Shown here in pieces: positions 43,968 through 53,348 of a stretch of 64,000 nt of DNA. The position numbers were made by a program, and so were the translations under genes. The stretch is from Beggiatoa alba B18LD (GTDB lineage Bacteria > Pseudomonadota > Gammaproteobacteria > Beggiatoales > Beggiatoaceae): positions 1,568,437-1,632,436 of the forward strand of contig NZ_JH600070.1 of NCBI RefSeq assembly GCF_000245015.1. Direction: 5' to 3'. The notes under the pieces were generated by a model, which did not search any database, was not told the origin of the DNA, and worked only from the letters and a program-made list of their open reading frames with translations. Every line of letters begins with the position of its first letter. The first letter of the stretch is position 1.

Positions 43968-45256
43968 ATTAATAAGTAACCTGCTTGCACACATGCCCAT
44001 ACACCCAGCGTGCTAAACAATAAACCTGCTATCTGTACAATGTTATTTTGCCAAATTTCTCGCAAAAAAAAGATAAATCCAAAATTAGCCAGTAAAAAGT
44101 AAAGATTATATGCATTAAAATGTCTAAATTCAAACCAATATACACCAACATAATGATTATTTAACCACCATGCTACCCATAATGTCAGTAAACTCATTCC
44201 ACAAGTAAATGCAACCCACATGGTAGCACGCAAATAACGCCACCCACTGAGTAAACAAACCAGCAATGTTAAAACAAATAAAATAAATGATATGTTCGCT
44301 ACAACAGAAGGTGTATTAAAAAAATGGTTGATATTCCAGAGTTTTTCTAAAAAAAGATGAATAAAATCTTGTGGATTACCAATCGGCTGGACAAAACTTG
44401 CAAAATAGTTTTGTGTCACATTATTTTTAAACGCATCACCATATAACAGTTTGTTTACTAATAAATAGCAAGGAATCAGTAATAAAGGGATATTTACAAG
44501 CATTAACGATAGCATCGCCCGCAAAGTGTAACGTACATACCATCCCCATAAACAAAGAAAAACACCCAGTGGAACTAATAATAAACCGTTACTGTATTTT
44601 GTTAAAAACGCCAGTGTCACACCTGTGCTTGCCAAACCAACATAGGATAATTGTTGCAATCGCCATGCGCGAAGTAAGCATAACAAGCTGAAATGACTTA
44701 GAAATAAGGCAAGATTATCGTTGCTTAATGCATAACGTCTATCTAGTTGTAAACAAAGTAAAAGACAAGCAAAAACATAACCGTAATTAGCCTGAATGCC
44801 AAATAGTTGTTGAAGTTCTTTAAAAATAGGAATGAGGAGTAAGCAACCCAGCAAAATAAATAGTTGTGTTATAAAACGTAGCAGACGAATTTGTTGTGTT
44901 GGGTCAACCGCTAATGTTTTTAAAACCCAATTTGGAATGGCTAATAAGGCATAGTAAACAGGAGGTTGTTGTGCTTGGTAAGATTTGCCAACCAGTCCTA
45001 AGTTATCAGCAGGTGCAAAGTGAAAAATTTCTGTTGTTAAATAATGAGTGTATTCGGTGATGTCTGCATCGGGTGCAGGTAATCGTCCTTGTGTGAGGAC
45101 ATCGATATAGTCGTAATGCGCCTGTTCATCGATAGGACTCCAACGTGGTTGCTGGTAAGCATATGCTAAATGTAGGCAGAAAAGGCAAAAAATGGGGAAT
45201 AACCAAGCAGTCGGATGATGTAGAAAAACAGGTTTTTTTAAAATTCTGGAATACAT
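43961..45256 (-). CDS. Polytopic glycosyltransferase-like membrane protein (GT39/DUF2142-like)
   Basis: 431 residues with about ten membrane helices. The first periplasmic loop has SPIDEQAHYDYIDVLTQGRLP, where an acidic pair close to the first helix is typical of C-type glycosyltransferases that use polyprenyl-phosphate sugars (PMT, ArnT and DUF2142 groups). No acceptor can be inferred. The stop codon TGA and the Ser before it lie inside the terminal repeat of mosaic element copy 4, so the C terminus was probably changed by that insertion. Confidence 0.75.
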   Translation of the reverse strand: MYSRILKKPVFLHHPTAWLFPIFCLFCLHLAYAYQQPRWSPIDEQAHYDYIDVLTQGRLPAPDADITEYTHYLTTEIFHFAPADNLGLVGKSYQAQQPPVYYALLAIPNWVLKTLAVDPTQQIRLLRFITQLFILLGCLLLIPIFKELQQLFGIQANYGYVFACLLLCLQLDRRYALSNDNLALFLSHFSLLCLLRAWRLQQLSYVGLASTGVTLAFLTKYSNGLLLVPLGVFLCLWGWYVRYTLRAMLSLMLVNIPLLLIPCYLLVNKLLYGDAFKNNVTQNYFASFVQPIGNPQDFIHLFLEKLWNINHFFNTPSVVANISFILFVLTLLVCLLSGWRYLRATMWVAFTCGMSLLTLWVAWWLNNHYVGVYWFEFRHFNAYNLYFLLANFGFIFFLREIWQNNIVQIAGLLFSTLGVWACVQAGYLLIS

Positions 45257-45415
45257 GAGAAAAGTAAAAATAGTGTATTAAAACAGGTTGGATGTCTTAT
45301 TGTCCCAATCAAAGTACTCGGTTAAAGCTGATGTTCGGTTGAAATATATTGGCTTTACAAGCGAAGAGCTAACATGCACTATAGATAGCTTGTTAAATAT
45401 AAGGAAGGTAACATT

Positions 45416-46273
45416 ATGAAAAATAGCATGTTATATTGCAAAGTCTTTTTTCTATTTATGTTTATTATCATGTATATGCCCCGTGTTTATGCAGAGGCTG
45501 AATGGCAGGCAGCATCGGGTGATAATATTCCCAATAATGCTTTTGTGGGGGGGAATGAAGCCCCGCCTGAGGCGAGTAGTTTATTTATCTGTCGCGCTGT
45601 TTTTCATCAAGGTGTGCATACGGGAAAGGCTCGAGTCGGATTTAATGGTTGTAATATTGGATGGGGAGATGCGGAGCATACTGTTAGCAACTATGAAGTT
45701 TTATTACACAATGATAATTTTACATGGGTTGCAATGAAAGATGGCAAGCTGCCACAAGGCGCTGTTTTAGGGGGACGTGAACATTCTCCTAATAATGAGA
45801 ACTTATATGTGTGTCGTGCACATTATGAAAACGGTATTCATCCCGGAAAGATTCGAGCTGAATTTGGTGGGTGTCATATCGGTTGGGGGGGGAAAGAGAT
45901 ATTAATTAAGGAGTATGAGGTTTTAGTTGAAAAAAATACAAATACTACACAAACCCAACCTGCGCCTATGGTAGAGGATATTGATTTACAAAGTGCCTCT
46001 CTTGCCATTAAGAATTTCTATGATACACAGGGAGAATGGGCAGGCGTTTTTTATATGGGTGATATTCTTCAGATGCGTGTAGAACAAGGTAATACTAGAC
46101 GCAACAATAATAACAGTGTCTTTCATGTGGAATATCGCTATATTCCTATTCCCAATAATCCACAAGGACGAACAGACACGGGCATAGACCGTCGCACTTT
46201 TACGGCTCGTCATAATCAAGATGGTAGTTATTCCATTATTAAAATGGGTGATTATATGTCAGCTCGATTTTAA
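45416..46273 (+). CDS. Secreted DM9/DUF3421-repeat protein
   Basis: 285 residues. Signal peptide at about 1-27. Two DM9-type repeats (about 29-100 and 101-175) align well: WQAASGDNIPNNAFVGG / WVAMKDGKLPQGAVLGG, LFICRAVFHQGVHTGK / LYVCRAHYENGIHPGK and GFNGCNIGWG / EFGGCHIGWG, ending YEVLL / YEVLV. DM9 domains bind mannose-type sugars in several eukaryotic lectins. The C-terminal 90 residues (FYDTQGEWAGVFYMGD and so on) are unrecognised and Asn/Arg rich. AAGGAAG precedes the ATG. It is a stand-alone gene. Confidence 0.85.
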   Translation: MKNSMLYCKVFFLFMFIIMYMPRVYAEAEWQAASGDNIPNNAFVGGNEAPPEASSLFICRAVFHQGVHTGKARVGFNGCNIGWGDAEHTVSNYEVLLHNDNFTWVAMKDGKLPQGAVLGGREHSPNNENLYVCRAHYENGIHPGKIRAEFGGCHIGWGGKEILIKEYEVLVEKNTNTTQTQPAPMVEDIDLQSASLAIKNFYDTQGEWAGVFYMGDILQMRVEQGNTRRNNNNSVFHVEYRYIPIPNNPQGRTDTGIDRRTFTARHNQDGSYSIIKMGDYMSARF

Positions 46274-46302
46274 GGCTGTCTGAATATAGCAATTAATGAT
46301 TG

Positions 46303-46324
46303 ACTCAGGGGGCTTCCCCTGAGT
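46303..46324. terminator. Hairpin between convergent genes
   Basis: ACTCAGGGG-GCTT-CCCCTGAGT, a perfect 9-bp stem, 30 bp after the DM9 gene and just beyond the stop of the solute-binding gene. There is no clear T run. Confidence 0.6.
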
Positions 46325-46330
46325 TAAGCA

Positions 46331-47362
46331 TTAGGGTTGTGCTATTTTATTAGGGACATTAATCACTTCGGCAAATTGCACAACGGGTAACGGTGGGTAA
46401 ACTTTTAATGCTAATGCAACTTTCATATTAATAATGAATGAAAACCGTTTTAACGTTTCAATGGGAATTTCTTGCGGGGCTTTCTTTTCTACTAAAATTT
46501 GTTCTGCTTTATAAGCAGTGAACTGTCCTAAACTATAATATCCACTGACTAAACCTATCATTGCATCTGATTTGCGGATTGAAATTTCAGTTGCTGTAAA
46601 AGTTGGTAATTGATACAACAAAGCCGTGCGTGTTAATACATCTGCATTTGCACCCGCAACGAATGAATCTGGTCCCATGTATAAATAATCAACGTTAGCC
46701 CGTGCTATTTTTTCCACTAAATCAGGCAATAATTCAGGAATAGGTTGCCCTGCTGCATCTAAAGGTACGGTCATTGCCACTAATTCAAAGCCTAGTTTCT
46801 GCGCTTGTGTCTGTAATTCTTGCGTGATAATCACTGAATTTTGTTCTTTTTCGTTATAAATAACCCCTAATCGTTTAAACGGTTTATAACTCAACAGCGC
46901 GTTTAATTGTGTCTCTAAGGGGGCAACATGGCTTGTGCCTGTCACATTGCGTTGAGAAGAAGCATTATTTGACACAATCCCTGAACTCACTGCATCAGTG
47001 ACAAGGGTGAAAACAACAGGAATTTCAGTAATATATTTTTCAGGATTGGCTTTTAAGTCTTTTTCTTTACCCACTAATCCTAAAGTCACAGGGGTAGAGA
47101 CTGCATAAACTAAGTCAGGTTTAACACGCTTGATTTCGGCAATCACTTCAGGAAATTTACTACTATCTCTATCCATATCTTTCAGCGTAAATGTCACTGG
47201 GATACGGTTATTTTTAAAATATTCTCGAAAGCCAACATCGACTTCTGTTTCTCCACGCCACACCACCATATAAATATGAAAAGGGGATTGCGTGTCTGCC
47301 GCATATAACGGCAAATTCATCCATAAACATAAAATACAAACAACGCTCTTTATGCTGTTCAT
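46331..47362 (-). CDS. ABC-type solute-binding protein (COG2984-like)
   Basis: 343 residues with a signal peptide (about 1-22). The pattern is that of ABC_sub_bind proteins: IAEIKRVKPDLVYAVSTPVTLGL, GTSHVAPLETQLNALL, LGVIYNEKEQNS, DYLYMGPDSFV, GLVSGYYSLGQFTAYKAEQIL (read in parts). The ligand is unknown; relatives bind amino acids or nucleobases. It is the last gene of a three-gene unit and overlaps the MFS gene by 4 bases. No ABC permease or ATPase gene is present, so it may serve as a sensor ligand-carrier rather than a transporter part. Confidence 0.87.
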   Translation of the reverse strand: MNSIKSVVCILCLWMNLPLYAADTQSPFHIYMVVWRGETEVDVGFREYFKNNRIPVTFTLKDMDRDSSKFPEVIAEIKRVKPDLVYAVSTPVTLGLVGKEKDLKANPEKYITEIPVVFTLVTDAVSSGIVSNNASSQRNVTGTSHVAPLETQLNALLSYKPFKRLGVIYNEKEQNSVIITQELQTQAQKLGFELVAMTVPLDAAGQPIPELLPDLVEKIARANVDYLYMGPDSFVAGANADVLTRTALLYQLPTFTATEISIRKSDAMIGLVSGYYSLGQFTAYKAEQILVEKKAPQEIPIETLKRFSFIINMKVALALKVYPPLPVVQFAEVINVPNKIAQP

Positions 47363-49479
47363 GGTGTTACTACCGTATCGATATCTGTTTTCGTGGCTTT
47401 AGGGGTTGTTCCTAATACTAAAAAAGCAAGGGTAAATAAGCAGGAACTGACTAAAATCCAAAGACCAATGCCAACAATAGCCCCTGTATAACCATATAAG
47501 CCGACAAAAATAGCTGCAACTAATGAGCCTGCAACTGCGCCCATGCGTTCAATTAAACGGAAAAAACTAATGACAGTTGCTTGTCCTAAACGTTGTGTTT
47601 CAGCGGGACAAATATCGGGAACTAACGCCAATTGTGGCGATAAGCTGATAGCGTGTGCAATGCCTAAAAGCGTGACGCTGATAACAATCGCAAGTGTACT
47701 TTGCCAATATAAAATGAGCAGAATCCCAATAGCACCAATAAATCCGCCAATGCTGACAAATAAGCGTTTTTGCTTCCAACGGTCAGCTAAGGTTGCAGAC
47801 AATGGAGAAATCAGAATCGCCGCAATGCCGTATAACATCAGCACACGCCCAATTGTCGCCTGATTATTATCTAAGGAATGCAAATATAACGGCACTAAAA
47901 AGAAGATAAATCCTGTTAACGCAAATTTTGTCGGAAAAGCACTTAAAAATGAAAGTACCACAAAACGAACATTTTTAAAGAGAATAAATAATTCCCACAT
48001 ACTTGCAGGCTTTGCCCGCTTACTCGTTTCTTTGTTGCCCACTTCATCTTTTAAGAATAGATAAACCATGATGCCTGCAGGCACAGATAGAAAAGCAGAC
48101 ATGATAAATACTGCGCGGAAGCCAATTTGATCAGCCAAAATCCCGCCAATAGGGGGGCCACACATGGATGCTGCCATTACTGCCCCGACAAACATTGCTA
48201 CCCCTTGCGAGCGATTCACCGATGTCGTGTTATTAGCAATGTAACCCTGACAGGCAATAAACATCATGCCGTAACCAAACGCAGAAAAACTGCGCCAGAA
48301 TAAGAGGTCATACAGATTAAATGCCAGACTTGTACCAATAAAGCCGATAGTACTTGGAATCAAACCAATGAGAAAAATACGACGACTACCGTAATAATCA
48401 CACCAACGCCCAGACAGGGGCATCGCAACGGCAACCAAGAGCATAAAGAGGGAAATTGGTAAACCAATCACTATATCTTGTGATAATCCAATAATTGGTG
48501 CATATAATTCACGAACATAAATCGGAAAGAATGAGCGGGATAACTCCTCCGCAAGCATAAATAAAAACACGGGAATACGAATATTAATTAAATTTTTTTC
48601 TGAAACTTTATAAGGTTCATTACCGCTTATGGTGTAACGTTCTCTAAACAAAGTAACAAGGCGTAAAGCCTCCATACTTTTATCTTTTAATTTATCCAGT
48701 TGTGTTGAAACTGCTTGATATTGCAAATTAATTTTTTGGATTAACTGATTGAATGCACTAACAAAACGCCCAATTTCATCTTGTGACTGATTCGCAATGG
48801 TATAGCTAAAATTACCATAGCGAGCACGAACTAAGACGTTATTAATTAAACGAATTGGTGTAGAAATATTTAATGTAATCAAGAATAAAAGTAATTCAAA
48901 TGTGATTAACAGCGATACTAATAAAACAATGAGTATATCGTAAGTAATTTCTTCTAAACTCCGCTGTACTAATTTCTGGTCAACCCCTAGATGTAGCACA
49001 CCAATTAACTGCTCATCTCCCCATAATGGCATGGTTGTATTATAAAAATTGTCAAATAAAGAAATTTGGCTACTTTCATGCCGTTTAGATAAATTTGGGG
49101 CAAGCTGATGAAAATAATTACGTAACTTATCATCTACTGTACCCACACTATACAAGGTTTCCCCTGTAGAATTAGTCAACGCAATATATTGAATATCAGG
49201 ATGGTCAGAAATTACTTTTGTAAAAAGCGCGTTCACGCCCTCTAAATTTTCAAAAGGCACACCATAATGAATAGTACGCAATAACACCTGATTAATGGTA
49301 TTACCTACAGCAACTGATTTTTTATTAATTTCAGGCATTAACTCATTTTCAAAGGCTTGCAAAGCAAAATAAGAAATGCCCGCTGAAGATAAAATTAATA
49401 AGATAATAGAGAATGTGAATAAACGATTACGTATTTTTTTCGCATATCCCGTGCTTTCTACTAAAGGTTGTTCCGTCAT
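47359..49479 (-). CDS. MFS transporter fused to an N-terminal sensor-HAMP module
   Basis: 706 residues. Residues 20-41 are a membrane helix, 42-180 an extracytoplasmic sensor-like domain, 181-203 a second helix, 204-256 a HAMP domain (RLINNVLVRARYGNFSYTI, DEIGRFVSAFNQLI) and 257-275 a short coil. From about 300 there is a 12-helix MFS transporter with motif A-like GRWCDYYGSRR. HAMP normally leads into a kinase or methyl-accepting domain; here the output is a transporter. It overlaps both neighbours by 4 bases, so the three are translated together. Function is likely signal-gated transport. Confidence 0.88.
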   Translation of the reverse strand: MTEQPLVESTGYAKKIRNRLFTFSIILLILSSAGISYFALQAFENELMPEINKKSVAVGNTINQVLLRTIHYGVPFENLEGVNALFTKVISDHPDIQYIALTNSTGETLYSVGTVDDKLRNYFHQLAPNLSKRHESSQISLFDNFYNTTMPLWGDEQLIGVLHLGVDQKLVQRSLEEITYDILIVLLVSLLITFELLLFLITLNISTPIRLINNVLVRARYGNFSYTIANQSQDEIGRFVSAFNQLIQKINLQYQAVSTQLDKLKDKSMEALRLVTLFRERYTISGNEPYKVSEKNLINIRIPVFLFMLAEELSRSFFPIYVRELYAPIIGLSQDIVIGLPISLFMLLVAVAMPLSGRWCDYYGSRRIFLIGLIPSTIGFIGTSLAFNLYDLLFWRSFSAFGYGMMFIACQGYIANNTTSVNRSQGVAMFVGAVMAASMCGPPIGGILADQIGFRAVFIMSAFLSVPAGIMVYLFLKDEVGNKETSKRAKPASMWELFILFKNVRFVVLSFLSAFPTKFALTGFIFFLVPLYLHSLDNNQATIGRVLMLYGIAAILISPLSATLADRWKQKRLFVSIGGFIGAIGILLILYWQSTLAIVISVTLLGIAHAISLSPQLALVPDICPAETQRLGQATVISFFRLIERMGAVAGSLVAAIFVGLYGYTGAIVGIGLWILVSSCLFTLAFLVLGTTPKATKTDIDTVVTP

Positions 49480-50273
49480 ACGACATCCTCAACCGTTTTA
49501 ATGGCTTGTTGTGCTTGTTTGAGTGTTGTCAATGCTGCTTGGCTTTTATCTCTAAACTCATAAACATGTTGTTCTAGCTCTGTGAGTTGTTGGGGATTAA
49601 CAAGCATTTCATTGGGTAAATTTGGCTCATCTATCACTTTTTGTAAAGAAGCACTCATTTTTGCAAAACTACGGGTAATTTCACGGAAAAATAAGAAAAC
49701 TATCAAAATAGTTAAAATGCCAAAACTAACAACCGTAATTAAAAAAATCTTAGTTAATTCTATAAACATACTATGTACTTTGCTTTGATGATACGCTTTA
49801 GAAGAACGCAAAGTAACGCCACCGACATTTTTACCAAAGTTATTCGTTAAAGGTACACCCACCACGAAGGCATCTTGATCTGTTAATGTCCAAAAATTTT
49901 CTTTTGCAGTTAAGCGATTTTGAACTTTAAGCCAATCTTCTGGCACAAGCTCAGTATTATTAACCGTCATTGTGCTAAATAAGCGTTTACCTGTTTGGTC
50001 AAAAATATCAATAGAAAAAATTTGTTCATCTTGTCGTGCAATCCGCTCAATAATCGTCTGGGCATTATTCAACTCAGTCAGCGATAATCCTAAGTTAATA
50101 CTATTTTCTAACGTATTTTTTAAATCTAATACCACCACCACAAAACGGGATTGTACAAGGCTAGAAAAGGTTTTTTCATACTTGAAATAATTCAGCAAGC
50201 TAATCATGCCTAACGCAAATGATAATAGCAGGATGATAGTAAATGAAATTTTAAGGGTAAGGTTAAGGCGCAT
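49476..50273 (-). CDS. Sensor-HAMP protein without output domain
   Basis: 265 residues: membrane helix 8-28, extracytoplasmic domain 29-165 (AKENFWTLTDQDAFVVGVPLTNNFGKNVGGVTLRSS as two strands and a loop), membrane helix 170-195, HAMP-like 196-245 (REITRSFAKMSASLQKVI) and a short final coil. It stops after the HAMP coil, so it has no kinase, cyclase or MCP domain of its own. It could dimerise with, and regulate, the sensor half of the MFS fusion, whose start codon it overlaps by 4 bases. Confidence 0.82.
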   Translation of the reverse strand: MRLNLTLKISFTIILLLSFALGMISLLNYFKYEKTFSSLVQSRFVVVVLDLKNTLENSINLGLSLTELNNAQTIIERIARQDEQIFSIDIFDQTGKRLFSTMTVNNTELVPEDWLKVQNRLTAKENFWTLTDQDAFVVGVPLTNNFGKNVGGVTLRSSKAYHQSKVHSMFIELTKIFLITVVSFGILTILIVFLFFREITRSFAKMSASLQKVIDEPNLPNEMLVNPQQLTELEQHVYEFRDKSQAALTTLKQAQQAIKTVEDVV

Positions 50274-50366
50274 AAGACAAATTTAGATCAACATGAGTGA
50301 AATAGAATTATTTTTATAGTATAGGCTAATTAACTAATTTTATTATAATTTTAATATGTACTTTTA

Positions 50367-51929
50367 TTATTTTAAGCGAATTAAACGAAATCCACCACTG
50401 TGGCTATTATCATTCGGGGGCATTGCAAAACGTGCGGCTGCTCGTAAAAAGGTCGGACGATAATTCCATGCACCACCGCGAACGGTGACAAATGGGCTAG
50501 AGGCTGTTGCCGTGCAATTTTTTTCAAGTGGTGTGTAATTAGGGGTATAAACAGAACAGGTCCATTCCCAAACATTGCCTGCTATATCATAAAGACCGAA
50601 TGGATTTGCTCGAAATTGTTTGACAGGTGCAGTAACACTAAAAGTATCGTTACACTCAAAACCAGCCCAGTTAAAAGGATTGTATTGCAAAGATTGTGCA
50701 TCATGTACGTTAGCATATAAACAAGCCTGTTTAGCATCATCTCCCCAAAAATAGGGGCTGTTTGTTCCTGCACGGTTGGCATATTCCCATTGTATTTCGC
50801 TGGGTAGTTGTAATTGATAACCGCTTAATTGACTGAGCCATTTTGCATAATCTTGCGCATTTTGCCATGTCACTTTAATCACAGGTTGTTCATCCTTATC
50901 TAAGGACTGTTCGCTATACATGCCACTGTGATGTTGAGCATCAAATAAGCGATATTGTCCATTAGTCACTTCTGTTTGTCCCATCCAAAAACCTGACACG
51001 CAAACTTTTTGCTGAGGAGACTCATTAAGATAACGCTGATTTTCTGTATCAGGACTTCCCAACATAAAACAACCGTCAGGTATCCAGACGAAAATCATCT
51101 TGGTATTTGGTTCTTGCCATGTTTTAAACTTTTTTGCAGGTTCTTTGCTCACCGTTGCGATTGTTTCTTTTGCTGGTTCTATATTTTTTTTATCTATATC
51201 AACATCATTCGTTTTTTCTGTATTTGTGGTTACTGCTTGAGTTGGTGCAGGTGTAGGCACAACTATAGAAGTATCGATTTTGCCGAGTGGTTTAGAAATT
51301 GTTGGTTTATTGACAGCAGGTTCTGTTTTATCACGATTAGGTTGTGATTGCGTTAGCGGGGGAGGCTGTGGGGTTGTTATTGCGGGTGTTGTAGAAACTG
51401 TTGATTTTTCGGCAGAGGCAGATGTAGGCGTATCTACGGGGGGAAGTACAACGGCAGTAGCTTGTTTTTCTTGTAACGCTTTTATTTTAATTGTTAAGTC
51501 TTTAATTGCATGGTGTTTAGAATTAACTTGTTTTAGACGACTTAGAAACACGCGGGCTCTTTCTAATTCTTCTTTCTCTAACGCACGTTCTGTCCAGACT
51601 TGATACTGTTGCGCAATTTTTTCTATTCCTGCAAGAGCTTGTGGATTACGCGGTTCAAGCTGTAACACTTCTTTATAACAGGCTAACGCAGTGCCTGATT
51701 TTCCCGTTAATAAACGCTTTGCTTCCATATGTCCTTGACAGATTTCAAGGAGTTCTGGCACGGAAACTGTTATAGCTGGTTGTGGCGGTTCTTCGGCTGT
51801 GACTGTTTGAGATGTTTCTATGGGGGTAGAAACGATAGCGTTTACTTCTTGATTCTCAGCCGCCTGTGTGGGAAACGCTTTTAGAAGGAGAAAAAAGATA
51901 ACAGCATGGAGAAAAAAAGGACGTAGCAT
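50367..51929 (-). CDS. Secreted protein with TPR-like region and SUMF1/FGE-type domain
   Basis: 520 residues. Signal peptide about 1-23. Residues 55-150 form helical repeats (AKRLLTGKSGTALACYKEVLQLEPRNPQALAGIEKIA, TPR-like). Residues 150-265 are a Pro/Thr/Ser-rich linker. Residues 268-518 are a formylglycine-generating-enzyme-like domain: FVWIPDGCFMLGSPDTE, GFWMGQTEVTNGQY, VTWQNAQDYAKWLS, LPSEIQWEYANRAG, NVWEWTCS, RGGAWNYRP, GFRLIRLK. Many bacterial members of this family are not sulfatase activators but bind or modify other proteins. The catalytic cysteines cannot be confirmed by eye. Confidence 0.88.
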   Translation of the reverse strand: MLRPFFLHAVIFFLLLKAFPTQAAENQEVNAIVSTPIETSQTVTAEEPPQPAITVSVPELLEICQGHMEAKRLLTGKSGTALACYKEVLQLEPRNPQALAGIEKIAQQYQVWTERALEKEELERARVFLSRLKQVNSKHHAIKDLTIKIKALQEKQATAVVLPPVDTPTSASAEKSTVSTTPAITTPQPPPLTQSQPNRDKTEPAVNKPTISKPLGKIDTSIVVPTPAPTQAVTTNTEKTNDVDIDKKNIEPAKETIATVSKEPAKKFKTWQEPNTKMIFVWIPDGCFMLGSPDTENQRYLNESPQQKVCVSGFWMGQTEVTNGQYRLFDAQHHSGMYSEQSLDKDEQPVIKVTWQNAQDYAKWLSQLSGYQLQLPSEIQWEYANRAGTNSPYFWGDDAKQACLYANVHDAQSLQYNPFNWAGFECNDTFSVTAPVKQFRANPFGLYDIAGNVWEWTCSVYTPNYTPLEKNCTATASSPFVTVRGGAWNYRPTFLRAAARFAMPPNDNSHSGGFRLIRLK

Positions 51930-52303
51930 AAATAACAGTCAATTCAGCTTGTTGAATAAAGTAATTATGAAAACTTGTAATATTCGTGAAAAATGCAAAA
52001 AACAAACCGTCTTTATAATCTGCTTATTCTTAAAAGTATTCAACTGGTATTTCTATCAGCAGATGTCCATACCATCAGGCTTACCGTAATATATTCTTAT
52101 TTAAGAATAATCAATCCATCCCTGTATTATCTGAATAAATTTAGGATATCATGCCGTATAAAAATACTTAAATCATGTAAGATGATACATTTTAAGTAAT
52201 TATTATCATGAATCACGTAAATTACTTTTTAATTTTATTTAAATCAAGTTATTATGATTAACTATAATTATTTAATCATAAACTCACTTAGTGCAGAGAA
52301 ATA
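51930..52303. other. 374-bp AT-rich gap between divergent genes
   Basis: No credible ORF, hairpin or repeat module. It must carry the promoters of the SUMF1-like gene and the acetyltransferase gene; TATAAT at about 52264 is a -10 candidate on the plus strand, without a good -35. Confidence 0.35.
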
Positions 52304-53251
52304 ATGACAATGCAAGAAACTATCAATACGCTAACACAGGCTGAATTAGATATTCGGCTTGTACGTACAGTAACCGATTGTCGACATTTTCAGATGGTGC
52401 AACAACGTGTTTGGGTAGCTGATGATATCGATTTGATTCCTTTCCATGTATTAGTAACCATCGCAAAAAATGGGGGGTTGCTGTTAGTCGCAAGAACCCC
52501 TGATGGTCCTCCAGAATTAGATAGAATGGTGGGCATGGTAATCGGTTGGCCGGGTTTGGTATTGCGAATGGCTGACGGGTCTATGGTGTATAAGCATGTT
52601 AGTCATATGACAGGGGTTTTACCTGAATGGCGTAATCAAGATATTGGGTTACGACTAAAATTAGCACAACGAAAAGAAGTGCTTGCGCAAGGCGTAACAG
52701 GCTGGGTGACATGGACATTTGACCCTTTACAACAAGTGAATGCGGTGTTTAATCTGCATCGTTTAGGCGCGACCAGTAATATTTATATGCGAAATATTTA
52801 CGGGGAAATGCGTGACGCAATTAATCGCGGTTTACCAACAGACCGTTTACAAGTTGATTGGCGAATTTCTAGCCAATGGGTAGAAAAAATCTTAGCAGGA
52901 GAACGAGATAATCATATTTGGGAAATCGATGCCGATAAAATGCAACGTTTAGAAACGCAAGAATGGGGAGATGGACTGCGTCAACCTGTACGTCCCACTG
53001 TTTTACAATTAGAAGGGAATCCAATCGCTGTGCCGATTCCTGATAGCATTGACGCAATTCGTAAGCAAAGTGTTGCATTAATGCTGGAATGGCGTTTATT
53101 TATGCGGGCTGTTTTTGAAGAAGCATTTGGGGCGGGTTATATGATTATTGATTGCGTACAATTTCAAAATACAGGGCTAACATTAGGTTGGCATTATATT
53201 CTAGTACCTACCTATGCAATTAATAATAGTTTATTAAAAACCAATCGTTAA
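52304..53251 (+). CDS. GNAT-type N-acetyltransferase (COG3375-like)
   Basis: 315 residues, cytosolic. DIRLVRTVTDCRHFQMVQQRVW begins a GNAT-type domain (given in two halves), with the acetyl-CoA loop region VLPEWRNQDIGLRLKLAQRKEVL at about 107-129 and TWTFDPLQQVNAVFNLHRLGA in the following strands. The domain order matches the COG3375 predicted acetyltransferases, often of about this length. The substrate is unknown. A second ATG two codons in is also possible. Convergent with the zinc-ribbon gene across a strong terminator. Confidence 0.85.
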   Translation: MTMQETINTLTQAELDIRLVRTVTDCRHFQMVQQRVWVADDIDLIPFHVLVTIAKNGGLLLVARTPDGPPELDRMVGMVIGWPGLVLRMADGSMVYKHVSHMTGVLPEWRNQDIGLRLKLAQRKEVLAQGVTGWVTWTFDPLQQVNAVFNLHRLGATSNIYMRNIYGEMRDAINRGLPTDRLQVDWRISSQWVEKILAGERDNHIWEIDADKMQRLETQEWGDGLRQPVRPTVLQLEGNPIAVPIPDSIDAIRKQSVALMLEWRLFMRAVFEEAFGAGYMIIDCVQFQNTGLTLGWHYILVPTYAINNSLLKTNR

Positions 53252-53297
53252 TTTATTTAAGGCTTAACGCTTAATATAATGTTTGTCGTCAATGCAT

Positions 53298-53337
53298 ACG
53301 AGATAAAAGAGTGAGGTAGGTCACTTTTTTATCTCGT
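53298..53337. terminator. Bidirectional terminator
   Basis: Arms of 17 nt, 53298-53314 and 53321-53337 (outer ACGAGATAAA/TTTTATCTCGT), one mismatch, 6-nt loop GGTAGG, between the convergent acetyltransferase and zinc-ribbon genes. Confidence 0.8.
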
Positions 53338-53348
53338 CAGCCTTTAAA

